In this document: piece by piece, positions 7,559 through 16,549 of the stretch
Layout: each line of letters opens with the position of its first letter
Position numbering within the stretch: the stretch's first letter is position 1
Origin: Megasphaera cerevisiae DSM 20462
Lineage (GTDB): Bacteria; Bacillota; Negativicutes; Veillonellales; Megasphaeraceae
Direction of reading: 5' to 3'
DNA length: 50,730 bases
Assembly: GCF_001045675.1 (NCBI RefSeq)
Contig: NZ_LEKT01000020.1
Location: 1-50,730 of the forward strand
Notes under the pieces: model-generated
Seen by the model: the letters and a program-made list of their open reading frames with translations, nothing else
What the model was told of the DNA's origin: nothing
Databases searched by the model: none
Program-made: the position numbers and the translations under genes

Positions 7559-9175
7559 ATGGGGGTATGGAATTGGTTTGGCAGGAAAAAAACGCTTGTT
7601 TTGGGGATTGCTGTGCTGTTGGGGGCTGTCATGCTCAGCGGCTGCGGCAGCGGTACGGAAAGCAAGGCAAGAGATACCTTGACTATTGGTTTGACGAATG
7701 CGCCGGATTCATTAAATCCTTTGTTCAATCCGGGAACAGCAGGGCAATTTACGCTTCGTTTTATGTATGACACCTTATTGGGAATGCCGGAGCCTAATAA
7801 ATTTGAGCCGCAGCTGGCAGACAGCTTTGAAAGTCAGGATAGCCAGAACTTTACCGTAAAACTGAATCCCAAGGCCAAGTGGACAGACGGGCAGCCGGTA
7901 ACTGCTGATGATGTTGTCTTTACGTTGAATACGATTGCGAATCCAGCGGTGGAAACGACAAAAAGCAGTTTCATTAATATGCTTGAAGGATTAAATGATA
8001 TGGGAAAGTTGGAACATGGCAGTACTATTTCTGGAGTCAGTGTAGTCGATGAACATACAGTGATTCTCAAAACCAAACGGCCTGTAGATCCTAATTATAT
8101 TAAATGCATGCTTGGCTTTGAGGTGTACATTATTCCCAAGCATGTGTTTGAAACGATACATCCAGCTGATATTTCTAATTCTGATGCCGTTACCAAGCCG
8201 ACAGTTACAAGCGGACCGTTTAAATTTGTGAATTATAAAACAAATGATCATGTGGAATTGGCGGCTAATATGGATTATTATAGAGGCGAGCCTAAGTTGA
8301 AAAAAATTTTTCTGCGCATTATGAACGGTACGAATCTGGTTACGGAATTGAAGTCGGGCAATGTGCAGATGGCGGCGGCTGACGGTATAGGAATTGTACC
8401 AATTAAAGATTTGGATGTGTTGAAAAAGGATAGCAGGCTGTTGATCAAGACCACGCCACAGTTTGGCGGGCAGTACTTGGAATTTAATAATGCCAATCCA
8501 GAATTTAATGTTCACTTCCGGCGTGCCGTTACTATGGCGATCAATAGAAAAAGGCTGGTGGATGATTTGTATAAGGGGACGGCGAAAATCGTTCCTACCG
8601 TATATACGACAGGAAGCTCATATTATGATAAGAGTGTGGAACCGTTGCCGTATGATTTAGAAAGTGCTAAAAGGGAATTGGCACAATCTGGATTTGATAC
8701 CTCAAAAGAACTTACTTTGCAGGTGCCGATTGGCAATGTTCTCCGGGAGCAGTCGGCAGATTTGATTCAGCAGGATTTACAAGCTCTTGGCATTCAGGTC
8801 AAGCAGCAGAAACTTGATTTTCCGTCGGTGCTGGCTAATGCCCGGAAGGGGGATTATGAATTGCTGCTGATGGGCTATTCGCTGCGTGTTGATCCAGATT
8901 ATAGTATGTATTTTGTTCCCGGCGGCGGCAGTAATTTCCCGCACGTGGATGACCCCAAGCTGACGGATATGCTGAATCAGGCCAAGCTGATGATATCCCC
9001 TGATGAACGGAAAACAGCTTATAGTGAAATTCAGCGGTATATGAGAGATAACCAATTTATTACATCCTTGTATGAGCAGGATCAGATTATTGCTCAAGAT
9101 AAAAAACTCAAAGGAGGAATCAAAGAATTTTGGGAAGGGTCACTTCATGATCTCCATGAATGGCATTTTGAGTAG
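7559..9175 (+). CDS. Oligopeptide ABC transporter substrate-binding lipoprotein (copy 1, stand-alone)
   Basis: A 538-residue extracytoplasmic solute-binding protein of family 5 (OppA/DppA type), which captures peptides outside the cell and hands them to the membrane permease. It has a lipoprotein signal with lipobox LSGC at about residues 26-29. Family blocks include TIGLTNAPDSLNPLF, NPKAKWTDGQPVTADDVVFTL and FRRAVTMAINRKRLVDDLYK. Start 7559 is chosen for GGAGGGGAGG upstream; an ATG at 7524 and one at 7517 are poorer. It is a close paralogue of the binding protein at 13758, most residues being the same along the whole length, but stands alone without permease genes and probably shares the OppBCDF channel. 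It faces two reverse-strand M20 peptidases. Confidence 0.92.
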   Translation: MGVWNWFGRKKTLVLGIAVLLGAVMLSGCGSGTESKARDTLTIGLTNAPDSLNPLFNPGTAGQFTLRFMYDTLLGMPEPNKFEPQLADSFESQDSQNFTVKLNPKAKWTDGQPVTADDVVFTLNTIANPAVETTKSSFINMLEGLNDMGKLEHGSTISGVSVVDEHTVILKTKRPVDPNYIKCMLGFEVYIIPKHVFETIHPADISNSDAVTKPTVTSGPFKFVNYKTNDHVELAANMDYYRGEPKLKKIFLRIMNGTNLVTELKSGNVQMAAADGIGIVPIKDLDVLKKDSRLLIKTTPQFGGQYLEFNNANPEFNVHFRRAVTMAINRKRLVDDLYKGTAKIVPTVYTTGSSYYDKSVEPLPYDLESAKRELAQSGFDTSKELTLQVPIGNVLREQSADLIQQDLQALGIQVKQQKLDFPSVLANARKGDYELLLMGYSLRVDPDYSMYFVPGGGSNFPHVDDPKLTDMLNQAKLMISPDERKTAYSEIQRYMRDNQFITSLYEQDQIIAQDKKLKGGIKEFWEGSLHDLHEWHFE

Positions 9176-9193
9176 GCACGACGGACTCATGAC

Positions 9194-9240
9194 AAAAACA
9201 ATTCCGGCAGGAAAAGATAGTTCCTGCCGGAATTGTTTTT
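9194..9240. terminator. Bidirectional terminator after binding-protein copy 1
   Basis: A 20-bp perfect inverted repeat (9194-9213 and 9221-9240), A-rich on the left and T-rich on the right, lies between the convergent binding-protein and M20 genes. Confidence 0.9.
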
Positions 9241-9265
9241 TGTTTTACTGTATGCTTTTATACCG

Positions 9266-10384
9266 CTATTCGTGGAATATGAACTCCGTCAGCTGCTGCA
9301 TTCCGGGTACGAGAGAATCCAGTTCCAGTGTTTCCTGTACGGTATGGGCGCCCTTGCCGCGGCAAATACCAAAGGACATAGCGGGAATACCTTGACTTAG
9401 CGCGATGTTGGCATCGGTGCTGGAAGCTATAAATACTGTATCCTGTCCGTGTTTGCGGCGAATATCGAGAATGCGGTCATAGATTTCGGCCTTCATGACG
9501 CTGCTGCAGGGGCGTTCTCCGAGAAGTGTCGCTGTGATTTTGATTGTATCGGTCTGTGCACGCTGTATAATTGCACTGCATGCTGTATCCAGCTGGAGGA
9601 GCGCTTCTTTGGATTCGGAGCGAAGGTCGATGGTGAATTCTGCATATGCGGCAATGGAATTGACTGTTGTGCCGCCGCTGATTGTACCGATGTTATAGGT
9701 CGTTTTGGGATAAGAAGGAACTTTCAGTGCGTATAGCTCATTGATCATAGCAGCGGCGACGGCAATGGCGTTGGCATTGCCGAAGTGCATCCAGCTGTGG
9801 CCGCCTTCGGCTTCAACAGCGACTTTATACCGGCGGGAGCCGACTGCTACATTGACGATAGCATCAGATTTGCCGTCTACGGCGATAACAGAAGCCACTT
9901 TATTTTTCCAGGTTTCCATGATGTGACGCATACCTTTAAGATTGCCTAAGCCCTCTTCGCCTACATTGAAGGCAAACAGAATACCTGCCGGAGCGGCTAT
10001 ATGGAGCTCAAAAATCATGCCGATAAGAAATAAGAGACCAGCGGTGCAGGAACTGTTGTCACCACACGACGGAGCGGCGAGAATATTGCCTGTAATAGTA
10101 GGGGTAATCGTATCAACCTGATTGAAAACCGTGTCAATATAAGCGTTGTAAATCAGTACGGGCCGGGAGGCATCCACGTGCCATGGGAACAGAACGTTAC
10201 CGGCCCGGTCAATGTAGGCTTCAGCTGCGCCGAGATTGTGTAAATATTGGAGTATCCATTCGGCCTTTTTCTGTTCTTGGCCCGTAGGAGAAGGAATGGA
10301 GGAAATCGTGCAGATCAAATCTACAAGCCTGTCCTGGTGCCTCTCGATATAAGAAAATGTTTCTTTTTTGAGTGCTTCGTTCAT
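9266..10384 (-). CDS. M20-family metallopeptidase paralogue with altered zinc-ligand motif
   Basis: A 372-residue protein of the M20 peptidase superfamily (PepT/ArgE/DapE fold), which removes amino acids from peptides or acyl groups from amino acids using two zinc ions. Most metal-site residues are visible: SCGDNSS with the bridging Asp, NVGEEGLG with the catalytic Glu pair, a later Asp in VIAVDG, and a C-terminal His in GAHTVQE. The first ligand motif, normally HxD, reads YNAYIDTVF here: His is replaced by Tyr through a CAT to TAT change, whereas the upstream neighbour has NAHIDTVF. It may be inactive or altered. The dimerisation-domain block GGHSWMHFGN is intact. Start 10384 is chosen because CAGGAG sits 9 bases before it; the ATG at 10393 touches the ribosome site. 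Confidence 0.85.
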   Translation of the reverse strand: MNEALKKETFSYIERHQDRLVDLICTISSIPSPTGQEQKKAEWILQYLHNLGAAEAYIDRAGNVLFPWHVDASRPVLIYNAYIDTVFNQVDTITPTITGNILAAPSCGDNSSCTAGLLFLIGMIFELHIAAPAGILFAFNVGEEGLGNLKGMRHIMETWKNKVASVIAVDGKSDAIVNVAVGSRRYKVAVEAEGGHSWMHFGNANAIAVAAAMINELYALKVPSYPKTTYNIGTISGGTTVNSIAAYAEFTIDLRSESKEALLQLDTACSAIIQRAQTDTIKITATLLGERPCSSVMKAEIYDRILDIRRKHGQDTVFIASSTDANIALSQGIPAMSFGICRGKGAHTVQETLELDSLVPGMQQLTEFIFHE

Positions 10385-10424
10385 GTATACCATCTCCTGT
10401 TTCTTTTATGATAGGGCAGCCGAA

Positions 10425-11549
10425 TCAGTCGTGGAAAAACATAAATTCAGCCATTTGCAGAATGCCGGGCATCAAGGTGTCTAATTCCAGCGTTTCGTGT
10501 ACCGTGTGCTCTCCATGACTGCGGCAAAAGCCAAAGGATATAGCCGGAATACCTTGACTTAAGGGAATATTGGCATCCGTGCTGGCTGAAACAAATACCG
10601 TTTCCAAATTCTTGCGGCGGCGTATGCTTGCAATGCGGTCATATATTTCGGCGTTTAGTACGCCGTTGCTGCAGGGACGTTCCCCGAGTATCGTATGTGT
10701 TATTTTTATTTTAGGAGTCTGGGCTTGTGCCAGTATTGCTTTAAAGGCGGTGTCGAGCTGTTCCAGTTCAGTCATGGATTCTGAACGAAGGTCGACAGTG
10801 AATTCCGCATGGGCCGCAATAGAATTGACTGTCGTACCGCCGCTGATCGTGCCGATATTATACGTTGTTTTCGGCTGGGCGGGTACTGTCAGAGCATAGA
10901 GCTGACTAATTATGGAAGCGGCGATGGCAATGGCATTGTCGTTGCCGAAATGCATCCAGCTGTGGCCGCCTTCCGCTTCAACGGATACGGCGTATCGCCG
11001 GGAGCCGACGGCAACATTGACAAAAGTGTCAAAGGTGCAATCCACCGCGATGACTTCGGATATACGGTTCTGCCATTTTGTCATGATGTGGCGCATGCCT
11101 TTGAGGTTACCCAAACCCTCCTCGCCTACATTGAAGGCAAACAAAATGCCTGTAGGCAGCACAATGGAGAGCTCGCGCATCATGCGGATAAAGAACAGAA
11201 GACCGGCTACGCTGGAACTGTTGTCGCCGCACGACGGAGCGGCAAGAATATTGCCTGTAATAGCAGGAGTAATCGTATCAAGCTGGTTAAATACGGTATC
11301 AATATGGGCATTATACAATGGGACTGGGCGGGACGCATCTATATGCCAGGGAAATAAAACGTTGCCGGCCTCGTCTATATAGGCTTCATGGGCCCCGAGA
11401 TCATGGAGGTATTGCAAGATCCATTTAGCCTTCTCCTGCTCCCTGCCAGTAGGGGATGGAATCGACGCGATAGTGCAGATTAACTGAATCAGATCATCTT
11501 TATGGTTTTCGGCGTAACATATTATTTCTTTTTTGATATTTTTATTCAT
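10425..11549 (-). CDS. M20-family metallopeptidase
   Basis: A 374-residue M20 superfamily metallopeptidase, closely similar throughout to the gene that follows it 40 bases downstream, so the two arose by tandem duplication and are probably co-transcribed. All expected metal-site motifs are present: YNAHIDTVF (HxD), APSCGDNSSS, FNVGEEGLGNL, an Asp in VIAVDC and the late His in EHTVHE. The middle dimerisation domain has EGGHSWMHFGNDNA. It should be a cytoplasmic dipeptidase or amino-acid deacylase; no signal peptide is seen. Its promoter (TATAAT, reverse strand, 11590-11595) lies back to back with the opp operon promoter, suggesting joint control with peptide uptake. Exact substrate unknown. 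Confidence 0.9.
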   Translation of the reverse strand: MNKNIKKEIICYAENHKDDLIQLICTIASIPSPTGREQEKAKWILQYLHDLGAHEAYIDEAGNVLFPWHIDASRPVPLYNAHIDTVFNQLDTITPAITGNILAAPSCGDNSSSVAGLLFFIRMMRELSIVLPTGILFAFNVGEEGLGNLKGMRHIMTKWQNRISEVIAVDCTFDTFVNVAVGSRRYAVSVEAEGGHSWMHFGNDNAIAIAASIISQLYALTVPAQPKTTYNIGTISGGTTVNSIAAHAEFTVDLRSESMTELEQLDTAFKAILAQAQTPKIKITHTILGERPCSNGVLNAEIYDRIASIRRRKNLETVFVSASTDANIPLSQGIPAISFGFCRSHGEHTVHETLELDTLMPGILQMAEFMFFHD

Positions 11550-11616
11550 ACGGCATCATCTCCTGAAATTTTAATAATCGAACCTATTTATTATACAATA
11601 AATTTTTGATAAACGT

Positions 11617-11690
11617 TTGACTTTTCTAAAAAATTAATGTATTATTGTGACATGCAATGGGGCATATCATAAGCCCTATTGCATTTTTTT
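11617..11690 (+). promoter_or_regulatory. Promoter with immediate hairpin/T-run leader, copy 2 (opp operon)
   Basis: TTGACT (11617-11622) and TATTAT (11640-11645), 17 bases apart, make a good promoter. ATGCAATGGGGC (11652-11663) pairs fully, with one G-U, with GCCCTATTGCAT (11673-11684), then a T run to 11690. The stem starts about 7 bases after the -10 box, as in the copy at 7466. About 80 further leader bases precede oppB. Confidence 0.65.
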
Positions 11691-11772
11691 ATTTAGATAA
11701 ATAATACATAAACTGCTGAAAGGGGTGTGATGAGAACGTTTTAGGGGTTATTTTGAGGGGGGAGAACATATT

Positions 11773-12726
11773 ATGGGAACATATATATTAAAAAGACTGG
11801 CAATTTCAATACCGGTTCTTTTCTTCATATCCGTTGGGGCTTTTGTGTTGGTACACCTGACACCGGGAGATCCCGCTGATATGTATATTACACCGGATAT
11901 GACGCAGGCGCAAATTGAATTGACCAGGGCATCCTTGGGATTGGATAGGCCTTTATTTATTCAGTATTTTGACTGGATCAGCAACTTCCTGACCGGAAAT
12001 TTGGGGTTTTCCTTTGGGAACAGGCAGCCGGTTCTGGATATTATTGGACAACGTCTCAGTCCTACGCTGCTGCTTATGAGCTTGAGCCTGTTAGTAGCGT
12101 ATCTTACCGCAATTCCGCTGGGGATTATTGCAGCGCTGCGTAAGGACACGCTGACAGACCGCTTTATTATTGGCTGGACATTTTTAAATGTGTCTTTTCC
12201 GCCTTTCTTTCTGGGGCTGGCACTGATTTATATTTTTGCTGTCAAGCTGGACATTCTTCCTACAGGGGGGATGAGTGTACTGGGAGCGGAGAATGGTGCC
12301 GAAGACTTGATCATGCACCTTATCCTGCCGGTCATTGTCATGGCATCGCAATTTTCAGCTAACATGATCCGGTATGTACGGGCCAGCGTTATTGATGTGA
12401 TGCATCAGAATTATATCCGCACCGCTTTGGCGAAGGGGCTGAACCGGCGGCAGATATTATGGCACCATGTACTGCGTAACTCCTTGATTCCTATTGTCAC
12501 GGTCATCGGGACTGACCTGCCGAAGATCATTGGCGGAGCCGTTATTACAGAACAGATTTTTCAATGGCCCGGTATTGGGTCGCTGACGGTTGCGGCTATT
12601 AATTCCAGGGATTATCCGATCCTGATGGCTATTGTTATTTTATCGGCAGTGGCTGTATTGATAGCTAATTTTGTCATCGATATTCTGTATGCCCTTATCG
12701 ATCCCAGAATCAAGTATGGAAAATAG
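11773..12726 (+). CDS. oppB: Oligopeptide ABC transporter permease OppB
   Basis: A 317-residue inner-membrane permease, first gene of a complete peptide-uptake operon. It starts MGTYILKRLAISIPVLFFIS, has the DppB/OppB N-terminal block HLTPGDPADMY, about six membrane helices, and the cytoplasmic EAA loop (IRTALAKGLNRRQILWHHVL) that contacts the ATPases. The end block GAVITEQIFQWPGIGSL is typical. The ribosome site GAGGGGGGAG is strong. oppC follows after 18 bases. Confidence 0.93.
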   Translation: MGTYILKRLAISIPVLFFISVGAFVLVHLTPGDPADMYITPDMTQAQIELTRASLGLDRPLFIQYFDWISNFLTGNLGFSFGNRQPVLDIIGQRLSPTLLLMSLSLLVAYLTAIPLGIIAALRKDTLTDRFIIGWTFLNVSFPPFFLGLALIYIFAVKLDILPTGGMSVLGAENGAEDLIMHLILPVIVMASQFSANMIRYVRASVIDVMHQNYIRTALAKGLNRRQILWHHVLRNSLIPIVTVIGTDLPKIIGGAVITEQIFQWPGIGSLTVAAINSRDYPILMAIVILSAVAVLIANFVIDILYALIDPRIKYGK

Positions 12727-12744
12727 GAAGGGGGGAGGAGTTAT

Positions 12745-13689
12745 ATGGATCCGAAAAAATTTGTGTTAATTCATCATGATGGAACGTTAAGCTCATCAGG
12801 CCTTTCGGCTGTGACGGGAATTGCGGCAGACAAAGAAGTGGACTCTGCCGATTCATGGGGGAAAATTACGTGGCGCCGTTTTTGCCAAAACAAAGCTGCT
12901 GTATATAGTTTGGTAATTTTTTTGATTATTATCTGTATTGCCATTTTGGCACCGGTGATTTCACCATTTGATCCGGCGCAGAGCGTCGGCGCTTTTGATG
13001 AAGCACCGTCGGCAGGTCATCTGCTGGGGACTGATGATGTCGGGCGGGATGTGCTGAGCCGTCTTATTTACGGATCGCAGGTATCGCTTATTGTAGGCGT
13101 TGGCTCCGTGGTTATCTATGCGGTGGTCGGTATTACGCTGGGATTGCTTTCCGGGTATTTTGGCGGTGCTATTGATAGCTTGATTATGCGGATTACAGAA
13201 GTATTTATGTCCTATCCGCAGTTTATGATTATTTTGGTCATTGTCAGTCTTATCGGGCCGAATATGATGACCGTTATGCTGGTCATGGGCTTTATGGGCT
13301 GGCCGCCCATCTGCCGCCTGGTTCGCGGCGAGGTACTGCGAGTCAAATCACTGGATTATGTGGCGGCAGCTGTTGTTACAGGCTATTCACCATTGTCGAT
13401 TGTGTTTAAGCATATATTGCCGAATGTGTTGTCGCCGATTTTGGTTAACTGCACGTTTGGTATTGCCCAGGCTATCCTCATCGAAGCATCATTAAGCTTT
13501 TTGGGTATGGGGGTGCAGCCGCCGGCTTCCAGCTGGGGCAATATGCTGACCAGCGCTCAGTCTATTATGATTTTGTCAGAAGAACCGTGGAGATGGATTC
13601 CACCTGGCGTGGCTATTTTAGTTGCCGTGCTTACGATCAATTTCCTGGGTGACGGATTAAATGAAGCAATAAATGGTGATTCTAAATAA
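12745..13689 (+). CDS. oppC: Oligopeptide ABC transporter permease OppC
   Basis: A 314-residue partner permease. After a polar N-terminal segment of about 50 residues it shows the OppC block FCQNKAAVYSLVIFLII, then HLLGTDDVGRDVLSRLIYGS, and the EAA loop near YVAAAVVTGYSPLSIVFKH, ending with WGNMLTSAQ and a last helix reading NFLGDGLNEAI. With OppB it forms the membrane channel. AAGGGGGGAGGAG supplies the ribosome site. The binding-protein gene oppA follows 68 bases on. Confidence 0.93.
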   Translation: MDPKKFVLIHHDGTLSSSGLSAVTGIAADKEVDSADSWGKITWRRFCQNKAAVYSLVIFLIIICIAILAPVISPFDPAQSVGAFDEAPSAGHLLGTDDVGRDVLSRLIYGSQVSLIVGVGSVVIYAVVGITLGLLSGYFGGAIDSLIMRITEVFMSYPQFMIILVIVSLIGPNMMTVMLVMGFMGWPPICRLVRGEVLRVKSLDYVAAAVVTGYSPLSIVFKHILPNVLSPILVNCTFGIAQAILIEASLSFLGMGVQPPASSWGNMLTSAQSIMILSEEPWRWIPPGVAILVAVLTINFLGDGLNEAINGDSK

Positions 13690-13757
13690 AGACTGGTTTC
13701 GGTATTTATGTAACGCATGTATAGTATAGAGTTAATTAGTGAGAGAGGGGAATGAAT

Positions 13758-15383
13758 ATGCGAGTATTTAGTTGGTTTCGCAAAAGAAAAAATCTCGTTT
13801 TAGGGATATCCCTGCTGCTGGGCATCACGATGCTGAGCGGCTGCGGCAGCAGTTCTGGAGGCGGCGGAGGAGGCGCTAAAGAGAATCTGACCATAGGCAT
13901 GACGAATGCACCGGATTCTTTTAATCCGCTGTTTAATCCGGGAATTGCCGGTCAGTTTACGATTCGTTTTATGTATGACACATTACTGGGAATGCCTGAG
14001 CCGAATAAGTTTACACCGCAGCTGGCGGAAAGCTTTGAAACGCAGGACAAGCAGAATTTTACGATCAAGCTGAACCCCAAAGCGAAATGGACGGATGGCA
14101 AGCCTGTAACGGCAGACGACGTGGTCTTTACGTTGAACACGATTGCCAATCCTAAAGTAGAATCGACGAAGGGCAGTTATATCAGCATGCTCGAAGGTGT
14201 CAATGATGTAGGCAAGCTGGAAAGCGGCGATAAAATTCCGGGTTTGGAAGCTAAAGACGAACATACCGTAGTCCTCAAGACTAAACGGCCTGTTGATCCG
14301 AATTATATCAAGAGCATGCTGGGCTTTGAAGTATATATTATTCCGAAGCATGTTTTTGAAAAAATTCAGCCGGCTGATATTGCCACTTCCGATGCGGCAA
14401 CAAAACCGACAGTTACAAGCGGCGCTTTCAAATTTGTTAATTACAAGACGAACGATCATGTGGAATTGGCGGCTAATGCCGATTACTATAAGGGCGCACC
14501 GAAGCTCAAAAAAATCTTTATCCGTGTCATGAACGGTACCAACCTGGTAACCGAATTGAAATCGGGCAATGTACAGCTTGCGGCTTCCGGCGGTATTGGC
14601 GTTATTCCTGTCAAGGATTTGGATGTTCTGAAAAACGACAGCAAGCTTACGATCACAACGGCACCGTCCTTGAATACGCAGTATCTTGAAATAAACAATA
14701 GCAATCCGGCCTTCAATGTTCAGTTCCGCCGTGCGGTTACGATGGCTATCAATAGAAAGAAACTTGTTGATGATTTGTATAAGGGAACGGCGCAGCTGGT
14801 GCCTACTGTATATACAAAGGTCAGCCCCGTGTATGATGCAAGCGTGGAACTGCTTCCGAATGATTTGGAAAAGGCAAAGCAGGAATTAGCGGCATCTGGT
14901 TTTGACACATCAAAAGAGATCGTACTTCAGGTTCCGATTGGCAATGTACTGCGCGAACAATCTGCGGACTTGATTCAGCAGGATCTGCAGGCGCTTGGCT
15001 TGAAAGTTAAGCAGCAGAAGCTGGATTTCCCGACTACCTTGGCCAATGCTAAGAAGGGTGATTATGAAATGATGCTTCTGGGATATGCTTTGACGGCAGA
15101 TCCGGATTATAGTTCGTACTTCGTTCCTGGCGGCGGCAATAACTTTGCGCACGTAAATGATCCTAAATTGACTGAAATGATGGTTAATGCGGCACTTCTG
15201 ACATCGGCAGACGAACGGAAGGCGGCATACAGCGAAATTCAGAAATATATGAGAGACAATCAGTTTATTGTTTCCTTGTATGAACAGGATCAGATTATGG
15301 CTCAAAGCAAAAATCTTAAGGGTGGTATTAAAGATTTCTGGGAAGGTTCATTGGATGACCTGTATCAATGGCATTTTGAATAA
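13758..15383 (+). CDS. oppA: Oligopeptide-binding lipoprotein of the opp operon (copy 2)
   Basis: A 541-residue family-5 solute-binding lipoprotein: basic start, hydrophobic stretch, lipobox LSGC, then a flexible Ser/Gly-rich linker (SSSGGGGGG) before the folded domain. Domain blocks match those of the copy at 7559 (TIGMTNAPDSFNPLF, NPKAKWTDGKPVTADDVVFTL, NVLREQSADLIQQDLQALG). The start is set at 13758 because GAGAGGGG lies seven bases away; the ATG at 13752 is too close to it. It is the operon's own receptor for OppBCDF. The gene ends at a 14-bp hairpin without a T run that may protect its transcript and raise binding-protein levels. Confidence 0.93.
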   Translation: MRVFSWFRKRKNLVLGISLLLGITMLSGCGSSSGGGGGGAKENLTIGMTNAPDSFNPLFNPGIAGQFTIRFMYDTLLGMPEPNKFTPQLAESFETQDKQNFTIKLNPKAKWTDGKPVTADDVVFTLNTIANPKVESTKGSYISMLEGVNDVGKLESGDKIPGLEAKDEHTVVLKTKRPVDPNYIKSMLGFEVYIIPKHVFEKIQPADIATSDAATKPTVTSGAFKFVNYKTNDHVELAANADYYKGAPKLKKIFIRVMNGTNLVTELKSGNVQLAASGGIGVIPVKDLDVLKNDSKLTITTAPSLNTQYLEINNSNPAFNVQFRRAVTMAINRKKLVDDLYKGTAQLVPTVYTKVSPVYDASVELLPNDLEKAKQELAASGFDTSKEIVLQVPIGNVLREQSADLIQQDLQALGLKVKQQKLDFPTTLANAKKGDYEMMLLGYALTADPDYSSYFVPGGGNNFAHVNDPKLTEMMVNAALLTSADERKAAYSEIQKYMRDNQFIVSLYEQDQIMAQSKNLKGGIKDFWEGSLDDLYQWHFE

Positions 15384-15402
15384 TCCTGTATAACAAGGAT
15401 GG

Positions 15403-15437
15403 TCACACCACAGCAGACACTGACTGCTGTGGTGTGA
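15403..15437 (+). other. Intercistronic hairpin oppA-oppD
   Basis: TCACACCACAGCAG (15403-15416) and CTGCTGTGGTGTGA (15424-15437) form a perfect 14-bp stem with a 7-base loop and no T run. Such hairpins downstream of binding-protein genes often stabilise the upstream message; that role is inferred here. Confidence 0.6.
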
Positions 15438-15464
15438 TACTTCTATAAGAAAGAAGGTGGGACC

Positions 15465-16517
15465 ATGGGAGAAACCATTTTAAGCGTTAAAGATTTACAT
15501 ATATCCTTTCGTACCTTGGATGGGAAGGTGTCTGCGGTCCGGGGCGTAACCTTTGATTTGAAGCGGGGCGAAACGCTGGCACTGGTTGGTGAATCGGGAT
15601 CGGGAAAATCAGTTTCGATGAAGGCCATTAATCGTGTTCTGCCGGGCAATACCTTATATGACCAGGGTGAAATTATATACGAAGGGCAGAATCTGCTGAA
15701 ACTTTCCGAATCGGCAATGGAAAAGATCCGGGGTCGGAAAATCGCTATGATCTTCCAGGACCCAATGACATCGTTGAATCCGACAATGAGTGTGGGCAAG
15801 CAGATTGCTGAATCCATTTTGATTCATGAAGATATGTCGAGGGAGGAAGCGCTTGAACAGGCTGTCGAATTGATGCGTCTTGTCGGTATACGGAATCCGC
15901 AGGAAAGCTGGAAAAATTATCCGCACCAATTTTCAGGAGGCATGCGGCAGCGTGTTATGATCGCATTATCGCTGGCTTGTAAGCCGGATATTCTCATTGC
16001 TGATGAACCGACGACGGCTTTGGATGTTACGATTCAGTCCCAGATATTGGATTTGATTGATGATTTGAAAAAACAACTGAATATGTCGGTTATTTTTATC
16101 ACTCATGATTTGGGCGTTGTTGCTCATGTGGCCGATAAAGTCGCTGTCATGTATGCCGGGCGCATTGTCGAAATTGGTACGGCAGAGGAGATTTTTTATA
16201 ATCCACAGCATCCGTATACGTGGGGGCTGATTTGCTCCATGCCGTCTTTGGATACGAAGGATGCCGCATTGTATAGTATTCCGGGATCACCACCTAATCT
16301 GCTCCATGTGCCGCAAGGTGATGCTTTTGCACCGCGAAATGCTTATGCGCTGGAAATTGATTATGAACAGCAGCCGCCGTTTTTTCGGGTAGGCAACAGC
16401 GCTACACACTATGCGGCGACGTGGCTGCTGGCACCGGAAGCGCCAAAGGTCGTTCCGCCGGCTGAGATTCTCAAACGGCAGGATGTGTTTAAACATACCT
16501 ATTTGCTTCAGATTTAA
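15465..16517 (+). CDS. oppD: Oligopeptide ABC transporter ATPase OppD
   Basis: A 350-residue ATP-binding subunit that powers peptide uptake. Walker A is GESGSGKS, the Q-loop block is [12 protein letters not shown], the ABC signature is [10 protein letters not shown], Walker B is [14 protein letters not shown], and the switch His is in ITHDLGVV. The C-terminal extension reads [18 protein letters not shown], where DppD/OppD proteins with an iron-sulphur cluster would have PxGCRFxxRC: the cysteines are absent, as in the OppD subtype with an AFAxRN motif. The ribosome site AGAAGGTGGG precedes the start. OppF follows after 32 bases. Confidence 0.94.
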   Translation: MGETILSVKDLHISFRTLDGKVSAVRGVTFDLKRGETLALVGESGSGKSVSMKAINRVLPGNTLYDQGEIIYEGQNLLKLSESAMEKIRGRKIAMIFQDPMTSLNPTMSVGKQIAESILIHEDMSREEALEQAVELMRLVGIRNPQESWKNYPHQFSGGMRQRVMIALSLACKPDILIADEPTTALDVTIQSQILDLIDDLKKQLNMSVIFITHDLGVVAHVADKVAVMYAGRIVEIGTAEEIFYNPQHPYTWGLICSMPSLDTKDAALYSIPGSPPNLLHVPQGDAFAPRNAYALEIDYEQQPPFFRVGNSATHYAATWLLAPEAPKVVPPAEILKRQDVFKHTYLLQI

Positions 16518-16549
16518 GAGACAGATAGGAAAAAAGGGGGGAATCGCTT

